From CAJCJE01 sp963818685 (GTDB lineage Bacteria; Actinomycetota; Actinomycetes; Mycobacteriales; Pseudonocardiaceae): DNA of 64,000 nucleotides. The stretch covers positions 124,001 through 188,000 of the forward strand of contig CAWFTJ010000002.1 of the NCBI GenBank assembly GCA_963818685.1, in the 5' to 3' direction. How positions within the stretch are numbered: position 1 is the first letter of the stretch; each line of letters starts with the position of its first letter. The position numbers were made by a program, and so were the translations under genes. Of this stretch, positions 43,648-52,291 are shown piece by piece. The notes under the pieces are model-generated. The model saw nothing but the letters and a program-made list of their open reading frames with translations, was not told the origin of the DNA and did not search any database.

Positions 43648-44478
43648 TCAGCCGAAGTCGACCGAGTGACCGATCCAGGCCCAGCGCGCGCCCTCGCCGA
43701 GTTGGCGTTTCAGGTCCTGCTCGACGTAGGTGACGGCGTTGCGGCCGAGTACCAGTTGGAGTGGTGGTTCGGGTAGCTGGGCGATGTCGAGCAGGACGCG
43801 GGCGACCTTGGCCGGATCGGTTGGTTCGCCGCCGGATCTGGTGCGGGCGTTGTTGATGACCGCGCCAACGCTGTGCTCATAGGCCGGATCGATCGGTGGT
43901 GTTCGCATGGACGTGCCGGCCCAGTCGGTGCGCATTGCGCCGGGTTCGGCGAGGGTGACCTTGATGCCGAGTCGATTGACCTCCTTGGCGAGAACCTTGC
44001 TGAAGCCCTCGACCGCGTGTTTGGCGGATTGGTAGGCGGACAGGCCGGGCGTGGCGATCCGGCCGCCGGTCGAGGTGACCTGGATGAAATGGCCGGAGCC
44101 CTGCTCGCGGAGCACCGGCAGCGCGGCCTTGGTGACGTGGACCGTGCCGTAGAAGACCGCGTCCACCTGGGCGCGGAAATCATCCAGCGTGATCTGTTCG
44201 AACGGGACGATGTTGGCGTAGCCGGCGTTGTTGACCACGACATCGAGCCGGTCGAACGCCTCGACCGCGGTCTTCACCGTCTGCTCGGCCTGTTCCTCGT
44301 CGGTGACGTCGAGTGGGAGCAGAAGGGCGCGCGGGCCGTACCGGGCCGGCAGGTCGGTGAGGGACGCGGTGTTGCGTGCGGTGACCGCGACCTGGTGCCC
44401 GGCGGCGAGCGCCGCCTCGGCAAGGGCGCGACCGAGGCCGCGGGAACTGCCGGTGATGAACCAGACCTGCTCGGACAT
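43648..44478 (-). CDS. Short-chain dehydrogenase/reductase
   Basis: 276 residues from ATG 44478, with AGGAGG upstream. Complete classical SDR motifs: ITGSSRGLGRALAEAAL (NADP-type), VVNNAGYA, the catalytic Ser in QVTSTGG, and YQSAKHAV (YxxxK). A family of similar enzymes is paired with TetR regulators. It is divergent from a TetR gene with two perfect operators between them, so TetR probably represses it. Confidence 0.92.
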   Translation of the reverse strand: MSEQVWFITGSSRGLGRALAEAALAAGHQVAVTARNTASLTDLPARYGPRALLLPLDVTDEEQAEQTVKTAVEAFDRLDVVVNNAGYANIVPFEQITLDDFRAQVDAVFYGTVHVTKAALPVLREQGSGHFIQVTSTGGRIATPGLSAYQSAKHAVEGFSKVLAKEVNRLGIKVTLAEPGAMRTDWAGTSMRTPPIDPAYEHSVGAVINNARTRSGGEPTDPAKVARVLLDIAQLPEPPLQLVLGRNAVTYVEQDLKRQLGEGARWAWIGHSVDFG

Positions 44479-44530
44479 GGCACTGCCTCCTGGTGCGTAG
44501 GTGGGGACCTCTGGTGACGTCGACCAATGT

Positions 44531-44571
44531 AACGCAAGCACATTGCGTTAACAACGCAACGGGGTTGCGTT
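44531..44571. promoter_or_regulatory. Two tandem TetR operators
   Basis: Two 19-bp palindromes, each AACGCAA-5 bp-TTGCGTT, lie at 44531-44549 and 44553-44571, with centres 22 bp apart. They fill the divergent SDR/TetR region; the second ends 12 bp before the TetR start. Confidence 0.85.
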
Positions 44572-44583
44572 ACACTCGAAGGT

Positions 44584-45234
44584 GTGAGTTCGAGTGAGTC
44601 GGGTTTCCAGCGGGCGCGGACCGCTGAACACAAGGAGCAGCGGGCAGAAGCCCTGCTCGGGGCCGCACGGGAGCTGGCGGCCGCCAATGGTGTGCGCGAG
44701 GTGACGCTGACCGCGATCGCGAACGCGGCCGGCGTGCACGTGTCCGCGGTGCGCCGGTACTTCGAGTCGCGCGAGGACATCTACCTGCGACTGGCCGCCG
44801 AGGGGTGGGCGGACTGGGTGGATGCCATGGCGGCGGCGCTGGACGCGGGACAGGACCTCGCTGACGCGGTCGCGCGGACACTGGCCGAGCGGCCGTTGTT
44901 CTGCGATCTGCTCGGGCACGTGCCGGTGAGCTTGGAGCGGGAGGTCACGCTGGAGTCCGCCTGGGACTTCAAGCTCAAGGCCGTCGCGCAGGCCGACCGG
45001 CTCGCCGAGCTGTGTCGAGAGGCTGTGCCGGAGCTGGACGAGCAGGCCGGCCGGGACCTGGTCGCGGCCATCGTGGGCATGGCAGGGATGACCTGGCAGT
45101 CGGCGCATCCACCGGTGATCCTGGCCGGGCTCTACGAGGCCGACCCTCGGCTGGCGCACGCCGCCGTCGACTTCGTGCCCAGGCTGACCAGGCTGGTGCG
45201 GACCTTCGTGCTCGGCCTGGTGGCGCGGGAGTGA
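44584..45234 (+). CDS. TetR-family regulator
   Basis: 216 residues from GTG 44584. The helix-turn-helix is VTLTAIANAAGVHVSAVRRYFESRED near 45-70. The C-terminal ligand domain is helical. It probably binds the two palindromes in front of it, controlling itself and the divergent SDR. The -10 may overlap the second operator. Confidence 0.92.
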   Translation: MSSSESGFQRARTAEHKEQRAEALLGAARELAAANGVREVTLTAIANAAGVHVSAVRRYFESREDIYLRLAAEGWADWVDAMAAALDAGQDLADAVARTLAERPLFCDLLGHVPVSLEREVTLESAWDFKLKAVAQADRLAELCREAVPELDEQAGRDLVAAIVGMAGMTWQSAHPPVILAGLYEADPRLAHAAVDFVPRLTRLVRTFVLGLVARE

Positions 45235-45314
45235 ATGGCGGGGGTCACATCTGCCAGGTCGGGTCGGTCGACGCATCGCGGACCTGGGACGATGGTGCCC
45301 TGAGCAGGAGCGAC

Positions 45315-46910
45315 ATGGGAGGTCCGCCCGCAGTGGCCGCCAACAGTGTGCAGCACCCGGTACTGGTCGTCGACTTCGGCGCCCAGTACGCCCAACTGAT
45401 CGCCCGCCGGGTACGCGAGGCGCAGGTGTACTCCGAGGTGGTGCCGCACACCGTCACGGCCAAGGAACTCGCCGCGCGGGAACCCGCCGCGATCGTGCTC
45501 TCCGGCGGGCCGTCCAGCGTGTACGCGGAGGGCGCGCCCGGGGTCGATCCGGAGATCTTCGACCTCGGCGTGCCGGTGTTCGGCATCTGCTACGGCTTCC
45601 AGGCCATGGCGCAGGCGCTCGGCGGTCATGTGGCGCACACGGGCGACCGGGAGTACGGCCGGACCGAGGTCGCGGTGGGCGAGGAGGGCGGCGTGCTGCA
45701 CGCGGACCTGCCTGGTCGGCACCCGGTATGGATGAGTCATGGCGACAGCGTGACCACGGCGCCGGAAGGCTTCACCGTCACCGCGACCAGTGCTGGCGCG
45801 CCGGTGGCGGCGTTCGAGAACCTGGACCGGCACTTCGCGGGCGTGCAGTACCACCCCGAGGTGGCGCACACCCCGCACGGTCAGGAGATCCTCCGGCGGT
45901 TCCTGCACGATATCGCGAAGATCCGTCCGCAGTGGACGATTTCCTCCATTGTGGACGACCAGGTGACCGCGATCCGAGCGCGGGTCGGCGAGGGCAGGGC
46001 GATCTGCGGTCTGTCCGGCGGGGTCGACTCCGCGGTGGCTGCCGCGCTGGTGCAGCGGGCCATCGGTGACCGGCTGACCTGCGTGTTCGTCGATCATGGC
46101 CTGCTGCGCGCCGGTGAGCGCGCGCAGGTCGAGCGGGATTTCGTGGCGGCGACCGGGGTCAAGCTGGTGACCGTGGACGCGCGGGGGCGCTTCCTGGACG
46201 CGCTGGCCGGCGTGACCGATCCGGAGGGCAAGCGCAAGATCATCGGCAGGGAGTTCATCCGGGTCTTCGAGCAGGCAGCGCGTGACCTGCAGGACAGCGC
46301 GGGCGAGCGCGGCGAGCACTACGACTTCCTGGTGCAGGGCACGCTGTATCCGGATGTGGTGGAGTCCGGCGGCGGGGCGGGCGCGGCGAATATCAAGAGC
46401 CACCACAATGTCGGTGGACTCCCGGAGGATCTCGCGTTCGAGCTGGTCGAGCCGTTGCGGACGCTGTTCAAGGACGAGGTGCGCCGGGTAGGGCTCGAAC
46501 TGGGCCTGCCGGAGACGATCGTGCACCGGCAGCCGTTCCCCGGCCCCGGCCTCGGCATCCGGATCATCGGTGAGGTCACCGCGGCGCGGCTGGAGTTGCT
46601 GCGCGCCGCCGACGCGATCGCCCGCGAGGAACTGACCGCGGCCGGGCTGGACCGCGACATCTGGCAGTGCCCGGTGGTGCTGCTCGCGGACGTGCGCAGT
46701 GTCGGCGTGCAGGGCGACGGGCGCACCTACGGGCATCCGGTGGTGCTGCGGCCGGTGTCCAGTGAGGACGCGATGACCGCGGACTGGAGCCGGCTGCCCT
46801 ACGACGTGCTGGAACGCATCTCCACCCGGATCACCAACGAGGTGGCCGAGGTCAACCGGGTCGTGCTGGACGTGACCAGCAAGCCGCCGGGGACCATCGA
46901 GTGGGAGTGA
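45315..46910 (+). CDS. guaA: GMP synthase (glutamine-hydrolysing)
   Basis: 531 residues from ATG 45315, with AGGAG upstream. The class I amidotransferase domain has GICYGFQAMAQ (nucleophile Cys) and YHPEVAHTPHG (His-Glu). The ATP pyrophosphatase P-loop is GLSGGVDSAVAAA, and KSHHNVGGLPEDL with the C-terminal dimer domain RQPFPGPGLGIRIIGEV completes the enzyme. It converts XMP to GMP after GuaB. The frame is open upstream but not family-like. Confidence 0.97.
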   Translation: MGGPPAVAANSVQHPVLVVDFGAQYAQLIARRVREAQVYSEVVPHTVTAKELAAREPAAIVLSGGPSSVYAEGAPGVDPEIFDLGVPVFGICYGFQAMAQALGGHVAHTGDREYGRTEVAVGEEGGVLHADLPGRHPVWMSHGDSVTTAPEGFTVTATSAGAPVAAFENLDRHFAGVQYHPEVAHTPHGQEILRRFLHDIAKIRPQWTISSIVDDQVTAIRARVGEGRAICGLSGGVDSAVAAALVQRAIGDRLTCVFVDHGLLRAGERAQVERDFVAATGVKLVTVDARGRFLDALAGVTDPEGKRKIIGREFIRVFEQAARDLQDSAGERGEHYDFLVQGTLYPDVVESGGGAGAANIKSHHNVGGLPEDLAFELVEPLRTLFKDEVRRVGLELGLPETIVHRQPFPGPGLGIRIIGEVTAARLELLRAADAIAREELTAAGLDRDIWQCPVVLLADVRSVGVQGDGRTYGHPVVLRPVSSEDAMTADWSRLPYDVLERISTRITNEVAEVNRVVLDVTSKPPGTIEWE

Positions 46911-46911
46911 G

Positions 46912-47490
46912 CTAGTCGGGTCGTGCCGCACGCATCACCAGCGCGGCGAGTTGTTGCCCAGCTGCCTCGCTGATCGGCGCGTGGTCGAGCAGCAGCCGGT
47001 ACCAGAGCACGCCGTACACGACGTCGATGAGCAGTTCGAGATCGAGTTCGGCGGCGACCTCGCCGCGGTCGACCGCCCGGCGCAGAATGCCGCGCAGGGC
47101 TTCCCGGCGGGCGAACAGGAACCGGTCGCGGAACTGGGTGGCGAACGCCGGATCGAGGACGGCCTGCGCCATCAGACCGACCAGGACCGGGCGCTGGCCG
47201 CGTTGTCGGAAGGTCGCGCGCAGGAACGCCACGAGGTCCTCGACGAGTGATCCCTTGTCCGGCACGGTGATCCGGGTCGCGGTGAGGTCGAGCAGGGCGT
47301 CGAGCACGACGTCCGCCTTGGACGGCCACCAGCGGTAGATGGTCTGTTTGCCGACCCCGGCCCGGCTTGCGATGCCCTCGACGGTCAGTGCCGCGTAGCC
47401 GCGTTCGCGCAGCTCGGCGAGGGCGGCTTCGAGGATTGCCTTGCGTGCCGCCGTGCTGCGTGGTCTGCCTCGGGGTCGGTCGTCCGTCAT
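46912..47490 (-). CDS. TetR-family regulator
   Basis: 192 residues. Helix-turn-helix: LTVEGIASRAGVGKQTIYRWWPSKADVV in blocks. A helical C-terminal domain of the TetR_C_11-like kind follows (FLRATFRQRGQRPVLVGLM). It is divergent from the SDR gene at 47567, with a palindrome between them. The stop lies 1 bp after the convergent guaA stop. Confidence 0.9.
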   Translation of the reverse strand: MTDDRPRGRPRSTAARKAILEAALAELRERGYAALTVEGIASRAGVGKQTIYRWWPSKADVVLDALLDLTATRITVPDKGSLVEDLVAFLRATFRQRGQRPVLVGLMAQAVLDPAFATQFRDRFLFARREALRGILRRAVDRGEVAAELDLELLIDVVYGVLWYRLLLDHAPISEAAGQQLAALVMRAARPD

Positions 47491-47512
47491 GGGGCCACTT
47501 TACAAGACGCTG

Positions 47513-47534
47513 CGTCTCGATATATAACGAGACG
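47513..47534. promoter_or_regulatory. TetR operator in the divergent region
   Basis: CGTCTCG-8 bp-CGAGACG, with an A+T centre (ATATATAA) that could hold a -10 box. A second GAGACG follows directly. It lies midway between the TetR and SDR starts. Confidence 0.7.
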
Positions 47535-47566
47535 AGACGGTTCGTATTGAATTTGGGAGGAATCCA

Positions 47567-48253
47567 GTGCGTGTGGTGATCATGGGTGGCACGGCCGGCA
47601 TCGGGCTGGCCACCGCGGAACGACTGACCGGCGATGGCGCCGAAGTGATCGTCACCGGCCGGGACGCGGAACGGCTCGCCACCGTGCGGGCCCGAGTCGC
47701 CGGAGCCGAGCAGGTCGAGGCGACCGACGAGGACGGGGTCGCCGAGTTCTTCGACCGGACCGGGGCGTTCGACCACCTCGTCCTGGTGTTCAGCCCAGGT
47801 GCGGTCGGCGCCGGTCCGCTGCGGGATGTGTCACTTGCTGATGTCAGAGCCATGTTCGACGGCAAGTTCTTCCCGTACCTGCACGCCGTGCAACGCGCCA
47901 AGGTGACCGAGTCGATCACGTTCATCTCGGCGTCCAGCGCCCGCGCCGCCGTGCCGGGCACGGTCACCTTCGCCGCGGTCAACGGGGCGATCGAGCGGAT
48001 CGTGTCGCCGCTGGCCGCCGAACTCGCGCCGATCCGGGTCAACGCGGTGTCGCCGGGACTGATCGACACGCCGTTCTGGTCGTTCCTGCCTGAGGAACAC
48101 CGGAAAGCCCAGTTCGCGGCCGCCGCCGAATCCGTGCCCACCAAGCGGGTCGGGCGCGCCGAGGACGTGGCCGAGGCGGTCGCCTACCTGATCGGGGCCA
48201 GCTACGTGACCGGCACGATCCTGCCGGTCGACGGTGGCTACACCGTCGCCTGA
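47567..48253 (+). CDS. SDR-fold protein lacking the catalytic Tyr and Lys
   Basis: 228 residues from GTG 47567, with GGGAGG upstream. The nucleotide loop (MGGTAGIGLATAERL) and the end (GRAEDVAEAVAYLIG, VTGTILPVDGG) are SDR-like. At the active site the usual YxxxK is FAAVN (Phe135, Asn139); Ser residues at 121-124 remain. It may be a non-catalytic NAD(P) sensor or use other residues. It is probably controlled by the divergent TetR. Confidence 0.85.
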   Translation: MRVVIMGGTAGIGLATAERLTGDGAEVIVTGRDAERLATVRARVAGAEQVEATDEDGVAEFFDRTGAFDHLVLVFSPGAVGAGPLRDVSLADVRAMFDGKFFPYLHAVQRAKVTESITFISASSARAAVPGTVTFAAVNGAIERIVSPLAAELAPIRVNAVSPGLIDTPFWSFLPEEHRKAQFAAAAESVPTKRVGRAEDVAEAVAYLIGASYVTGTILPVDGGYTVA

Positions 48254-48317
48254 AGGCCCGGAACGCCAATCGGCCCGACCACCCCGTTCGCGGTGGCCGG
48301 GCCGAATCTCCCCCGGT

Positions 48318-48542
48318 CTAGCGATCCCTGTGGCGCCTGGGCCGCAGCGACGCGGTCAGCATCAGCAGGCCGACCAGCAGGCCGCCGCCCGCAAGCACCC
48401 ACCGTGCGTCGAGGTGCGGGAAGGGGAGGTAGCCGTGGCCGATGATGTAGCCGGCGATCGCGAGCGTGACCACCCCGAGGACCAACAGGATCGGATCGAA
48501 CTGGCGGCGAGGCACCCTGGTCTGGTTGTCCTGGTCGTTCAT
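48318..48542 (-). CDS. Small two-helix membrane protein
   Basis: 74 residues. Two transmembrane segments (ILLVLGVVTLAIAGYIIG; WVLAGGGLLVGLLMLTASL) follow a charged N-terminus and an Arg-rich end. It overlaps the PspC/LiaF-like gene by 4 bp and belongs to that operon. The function is unknown, probably part of envelope-stress sensing. Confidence 0.8.
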   Translation of the reverse strand: MNDQDNQTRVPRRQFDPILLVLGVVTLAIAGYIIGHGYLPFPHLDARWVLAGGGLLVGLLMLTASLRPRRHRDR

Positions 48543-49825
48543 GAGCTGGTCACCTCAACGTCTCCGATGGTCGAGCCGACATCCAGGATGATCTTCAGAT
48601 TGTTGCTCGGGTCATTCTGGCTCGCGTGGATCGTGCTGTTGTCCGGGCCGCTCTCGTGCTGGCCGAGGCAGTTCACGTTGCCGACCGGGGAGTGGCAGGT
48701 CGCCACCACATCGGCGTTCGGCGGCAGCATCACCCGGACATCGCCGGTTCCGACCGACACCGAGGTCCGCACCGTGCCGCTGTTCGGCAACTGGGTCAGG
48801 TCGAGGGTCAGGTCGCCGACACCGCCCTGATAGGACGGCTGGACCGCGCCGATCGAGGTCGGCGTGTAGTTCAGGTCGCCGCCGATGTCGTGCAGGTTCT
48901 GGACGTGACTGACGCTGAGCACCGCGCCGAAGCAGCACAGCGCCGCGGCCAGCGCGATCAGTCCGCGACCCCCGCCCAGGAACGCGCCGGCGATCATGCC
49001 GAGACCGACGATGCCGGCCAGGATGCCGACGCTGACGTGCGGCGGGAACGCGTTCGTGGCGAACAGGGTCGCGCCAGTGGCCACGGTGATGCCGAACGTT
49101 GCCAGGCCGATCCGCGACTTGTGGCGCGGTGCCGGGGGTTCCGGCTCGGGTTCGTGCGCGGCCGGCTGCGGTTCCGGCAGGTCCCACGCGAACGGCGCGG
49201 CACCCAACGGATCCCAGGCTGGCGGCTGTTGCTGTTCGGTAACCGGTGGCTGTCCCCACCTGGTCTGGTCGGTCATGGGCTCCCCCTTGAAGCCGGTGTC
49301 GGTGATCGGCGCGGTGCTCGCCATCTGCGCCGGGTCGGTCGTCGGTAGCACCGCGTACCTGTGGTCGGCACGTCCCCTGTGCAGCAGGAACAGGCCCGCC
49401 AGCAGGACAGCGGCCACGATGTAGGAGGCGAAGTTGCCCTGCGTGAACAGGATCATCGCCGGGATCAGCAAGATCCCGAGCAACACGGTGAACCCGGCCG
49501 ACATGGAGCTGCGGCCCCGTCCGATCAGCGCCTCGGCCGGCGAGACCTCGTCCTGCTCCGCCGGCAGCAGCAGCCAGCCCAGCAGGTAGAACAGCACGCC
49601 GACACCGCTGTAGAAGGCCGCGACCACCAGCGCGATCCGAACGATGATCGGATCGATGCCGTAGCGTTTGCCGATACCCGCGGCCACACCGGCGACGAGC
49701 CGGCCGTTGTGCGGCCTGCGCGGTCGGTTCGCCCAGAAGTCCTTGGCCGTCTCCGCGACCTGGGCGGCGGCCTGCTCTTTCCCACTCACGGTACCCAGGA
49801 TGGCGGCTGCGACCTGCACGGACAT
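48539..49825 (-). CDS. PspC-domain membrane protein with LiaF-like C-terminus
   Basis: 428 residues (start ATG 49825, or GTG 49789). A PspC domain (RRPHNGRLVAGVAAGIGKRYG, with FYSGVGVLFYLLGWLLLP) is followed by further helices, a Pro/Glu-rich cytoplasmic linker, two or three more helices, and an outer domain (GVGDLTLDLTQLPNSGTV; VSVGTGDVRVMLPPNADVV) like the LiaF/DUF2154 envelope-stress fold. It is divergent from a PspC-containing histidine kinase 81 bp away. Together they resemble cell-envelope stress systems. Confidence 0.88.
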   Translation of the reverse strand: MSVQVAAAILGTVSGKEQAAAQVAETAKDFWANRPRRPHNGRLVAGVAAGIGKRYGIDPIIVRIALVVAAFYSGVGVLFYLLGWLLLPAEQDEVSPAEALIGRGRSSMSAGFTVLLGILLIPAMILFTQGNFASYIVAAVLLAGLFLLHRGRADHRYAVLPTTDPAQMASTAPITDTGFKGEPMTDQTRWGQPPVTEQQQPPAWDPLGAAPFAWDLPEPQPAAHEPEPEPPAPRHKSRIGLATFGITVATGATLFATNAFPPHVSVGILAGIVGLGMIAGAFLGGGRGLIALAAALCCFGAVLSVSHVQNLHDIGGDLNYTPTSIGAVQPSYQGGVGDLTLDLTQLPNSGTVRTSVSVGTGDVRVMLPPNADVVATCHSPVGNVNCLGQHESGPDNSTIHASQNDPSNNLKIILDVGSTIGDVEVTSS

Positions 49826-49906
49826 CCGGGACACCCCTGAGACACCCCCGGACTCTTCCGGGGGCTCCCTGATGAATTCGGGCCCGTGACCGTGTGACCA
49901 TGAGTC

Positions 49907-51409
49907 GTGGGCAAAATCAGGACGACACTGACCGACCGCCGCAAACGCGCGGCGTGGCTGGGGGCCCGGCCGGACGGGACACCGCAGGTGCTGCGGCGCC
50001 GCAGCGGTCGGATCATCGGTGGTGTCGCGGGTGGTCTCGCCGACCACTTCGAGATCAACGTGCTGTGGGTGCGGATCGGGTTCACCCTGCTCGCCGCATT
50101 GGACGGCGCCGGCATCCTCGCGTACGCCCTGATGTGGATGTTCATCGTCCAGGAGCCCGTCGGGGTGCGGCGGGGGACCCACGACAAAGACAACCACGAC
50201 AAGGAGAAGCAGCAGGCGTGGGCGCTGATCGCGCTCGGCGTCAGTGTGGCCGTCGCGGCAGGCTCGTTGTCCGGCGCGGTCGCCGGTTGGATCACCATCC
50301 CGCTCGGCATCGCGATCATCGGTGCCGCGGTGGTCTGGCGGGAAGCCGACAGCGCGCAGCGACGCAAGTGGGTCGACGGCGCGCGCACCGGTGTGACCGG
50401 CATCCTGTTCGGCGAGGGCGGCTGGACCGCGCTGCTGCGGCTGCTCACCGGCGCCGTGCTGGTCGTCGCCGGCATCGCGATCGTGGTGTTGCGCAGCGAA
50501 ACCCTCAACCAGCTCGAATTCGCGCTCGTGGCGGCCATTGCCACGCTGGTGGGCGTCGTCGTGCTGACCGTGCCCTGGTGGTTGCGGCTGGTGCGTGACC
50601 TCGGCGAGGAACGTCGTGCGCGCATCCGCACCGCTGAACGCGCCGAGATCGCCGCCCACCTGCACGACTCCGTGCTGCAGACGCTTGCGCTGATCCAGAA
50701 GCAGCCGGATGTGCCCCGCGAGGTGCTGCGCCTGGCACGCAGCCAGGAACGGCAACTGCGCACCTGGCTGTACTCGCCCGACGGCTACGGACGGGTCCCC
50801 AAGTCCGAAGCGGACGGTCAGCGCATCGACGGAATCCCCACGCCGCCGACGTTGTCCGCGGCGATCGCGGCAGCCAGCGGCGAGGTCGAGGACACCTTCG
50901 CGATTGTGGTCGCGCCCGTGTTCGTCGGCGACTGCCCGATCGACGAGAAACTCGCCGCGCTCGCCCAGGCCGCGCGGGAAGCCATGGTCAACGCGGCCAA
51001 ACACTCCGGGCAGTCCGAGGTCAGCGTGTACGTCGAAGTCGAACCGGCCGAGGCGACCGTCTTCGTGCGCGACCGGGGGAAGGGATTCGATCCCGACGCG
51101 GTGCCGGCGGACCGGCACGGCGTCGCCGACTCCATCCACGGCCGGATGGCGCGCTACGGCGGCATCGTCAAACTGCGCACCGCGCCCGGCGAGGGGACCG
51201 AAGTGCAGCTGACCATGCCGAGGACGACGGCCCAGTCGGGCTCCGGGCCATCGAACCGGGCGCGTGCCTCGGCCAAACCCGCGCATCCCAAGAGCAGGCT
51301 GCGCGACAGAATTGGCCGCAAGGGCCCGGGGAAAGCGGGCGCGGACGATACTGATGACAATGCCGGCGAGTCGGCCGGCGCCGCGAGCACGGTGAAGGAG
51401 TCCAGGTGA
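49907..51409 (+). CDS. PspC-domain sensor histidine kinase
   Basis: 500 residues from GTG 49907. An N-terminal PspC domain (SGRIIGGVAGGLADHFEIN) and several transmembrane helices precede a HisKA_3 H-box (AAHLHDSVLQTLALIQ) and an HATPase_c domain (EAMVNAAKHSG; VRDRGKGFDPD). The C-terminus is a long charged tail. The response regulator starts 4 bp inside its end (GTGA). The signal is probably an envelope or lipid defect. Confidence 0.93.
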   Translation: MGKIRTTLTDRRKRAAWLGARPDGTPQVLRRRSGRIIGGVAGGLADHFEINVLWVRIGFTLLAALDGAGILAYALMWMFIVQEPVGVRRGTHDKDNHDKEKQQAWALIALGVSVAVAAGSLSGAVAGWITIPLGIAIIGAAVVWREADSAQRRKWVDGARTGVTGILFGEGGWTALLRLLTGAVLVVAGIAIVVLRSETLNQLEFALVAAIATLVGVVVLTVPWWLRLVRDLGEERRARIRTAERAEIAAHLHDSVLQTLALIQKQPDVPREVLRLARSQERQLRTWLYSPDGYGRVPKSEADGQRIDGIPTPPTLSAAIAAASGEVEDTFAIVVAPVFVGDCPIDEKLAALAQAAREAMVNAAKHSGQSEVSVYVEVEPAEATVFVRDRGKGFDPDAVPADRHGVADSIHGRMARYGGIVKLRTAPGEGTEVQLTMPRTTAQSGSGPSNRARASAKPAHPKSRLRDRIGRKGPGKAGADDTDDNAGESAGAASTVKESR

Positions 51410-52101
51410 CCGAGGCAACCGACCAAGCACAGCAGGCCGGGCAGCCGCGTCGCCCGGTGCGGGTCTATCTCGTCGATGACCACGCGCTGTTCCGAGCAGG
51501 CGTCAAGGCCGAACTCGACCTGCTCACCGATGACGTCGACGTGGTCGGTGAGGCCGGGTCGGTCGGTGAGGCGGTCGCCGGCATCAACCACGTCAAGCCG
51601 GACGTGGTCCTGCTCGACGTGCACATGCCCGACGGCGGCGGCGCCGAGGTGCTGCGGCGCATCCGGACCGAACTGCCCGACGTCGTGTTCCTCGCCCTGT
51701 CCGTGTCCGACGCGGCCGAGGACGTGATCGCGGTGATCCGCGCCGGCGCGCGCGGATACGTCACCAAGACCATCTCCAGCCAGGAACTCGTCACCGCGGT
51801 GCTGCGGGTCTCGGCCGGGGACGCGGTGTTCTCGCCGAGGCTCGCCGGCTTCGTGCTCGACGCGTTCGCCGACCGACCCGGCGCCGCGCCGATCAGCGAC
51901 CCCGAACTCGACCTGCTGACCCCGCGCGAACGCGACGTGCTGCGGCTGCTCGCGCGCGGCTACGCGTACAAGGAGATCGCGGCCGAACTGTTCATCTCGG
52001 TGAAGACCGTGGAGACGCACGTGTCCAGCGTCCTGCGGAAAACCCAGATGTCGAACCGTTACGAACTGTCCCGCTGGGCAACCGACCGCCGACTCGTGTA
52101 G
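51406..52101 (+). CDS. LuxR/NarL-type response regulator
   Basis: 231 residues from GTG 51406. The receiver is complete: VDDHALF, phosphoacceptor in VVLLDVHMPDGGG, the Ser/Thr in LALSVSD and Lys in YVTKTIS. The output is a LuxR helix-turn-helix (LTPRERDVLRLLARGYAYKEIAAELFISVKTVETHVSSVL in blocks). It is the partner of the overlapping kinase. Downstream lies the repeated intergenic element copy B. Confidence 0.94.
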   Translation: MTEATDQAQQAGQPRRPVRVYLVDDHALFRAGVKAELDLLTDDVDVVGEAGSVGEAVAGINHVKPDVVLLDVHMPDGGGAEVLRRIRTELPDVVFLALSVSDAAEDVIAVIRAGARGYVTKTISSQELVTAVLRVSAGDAVFSPRLAGFVLDAFADRPGAAPISDPELDLLTPRERDVLRLLARGYAYKEIAAELFISVKTVETHVSSVLRKTQMSNRYELSRWATDRRLV

Positions 52102-52116
52102 GTGAGCTTTTCGAGG

Positions 52117-52275
52117 TTGTCCACAGTTGTGTGATGGCTGTGCACAGGGCCGGGATTCGTCCACAGGTCGCCGGTTTTCGTTTGGCCCCGCCCGATCCCG
52201 ACGATAGGCTTAGCCACAGTGGCGGTGGCCCCCCTTTGGGTGGGAGGGTTTTGTGGTGCGGTGAAAGAAATTCGC
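52117..52275 (+). promoter_or_regulatory. DnaA-box-like repeats, promoter and hairpin (copy B)
   Basis: An exact TTGTCCACA lies at 52117, with CTGTGCACA at 52138 and TCGTCCACA at 52157. These are followed by TTTGGC-18 bp-TAGGCT (promoter), then CCCCCC...GGGTGGG and a shared ending (GAAA..AATTCG). The order and spacing match 37170-37380. Here it points into the 3' end of the opposite-strand EamA gene, so any transcript would be a small or antisense RNA. It starts 16 bp after the response regulator stop. Confidence 0.55.
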
Positions 52276-52291
52276 GTTGATGGGCATCGGG

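Noticed and set aside
48539..51430. A 963-residue minus-strand open frame
   Set aside because: Only the part up to 49825 has family sequence; the rest lies opposite the histidine kinase and is a frame shadow.
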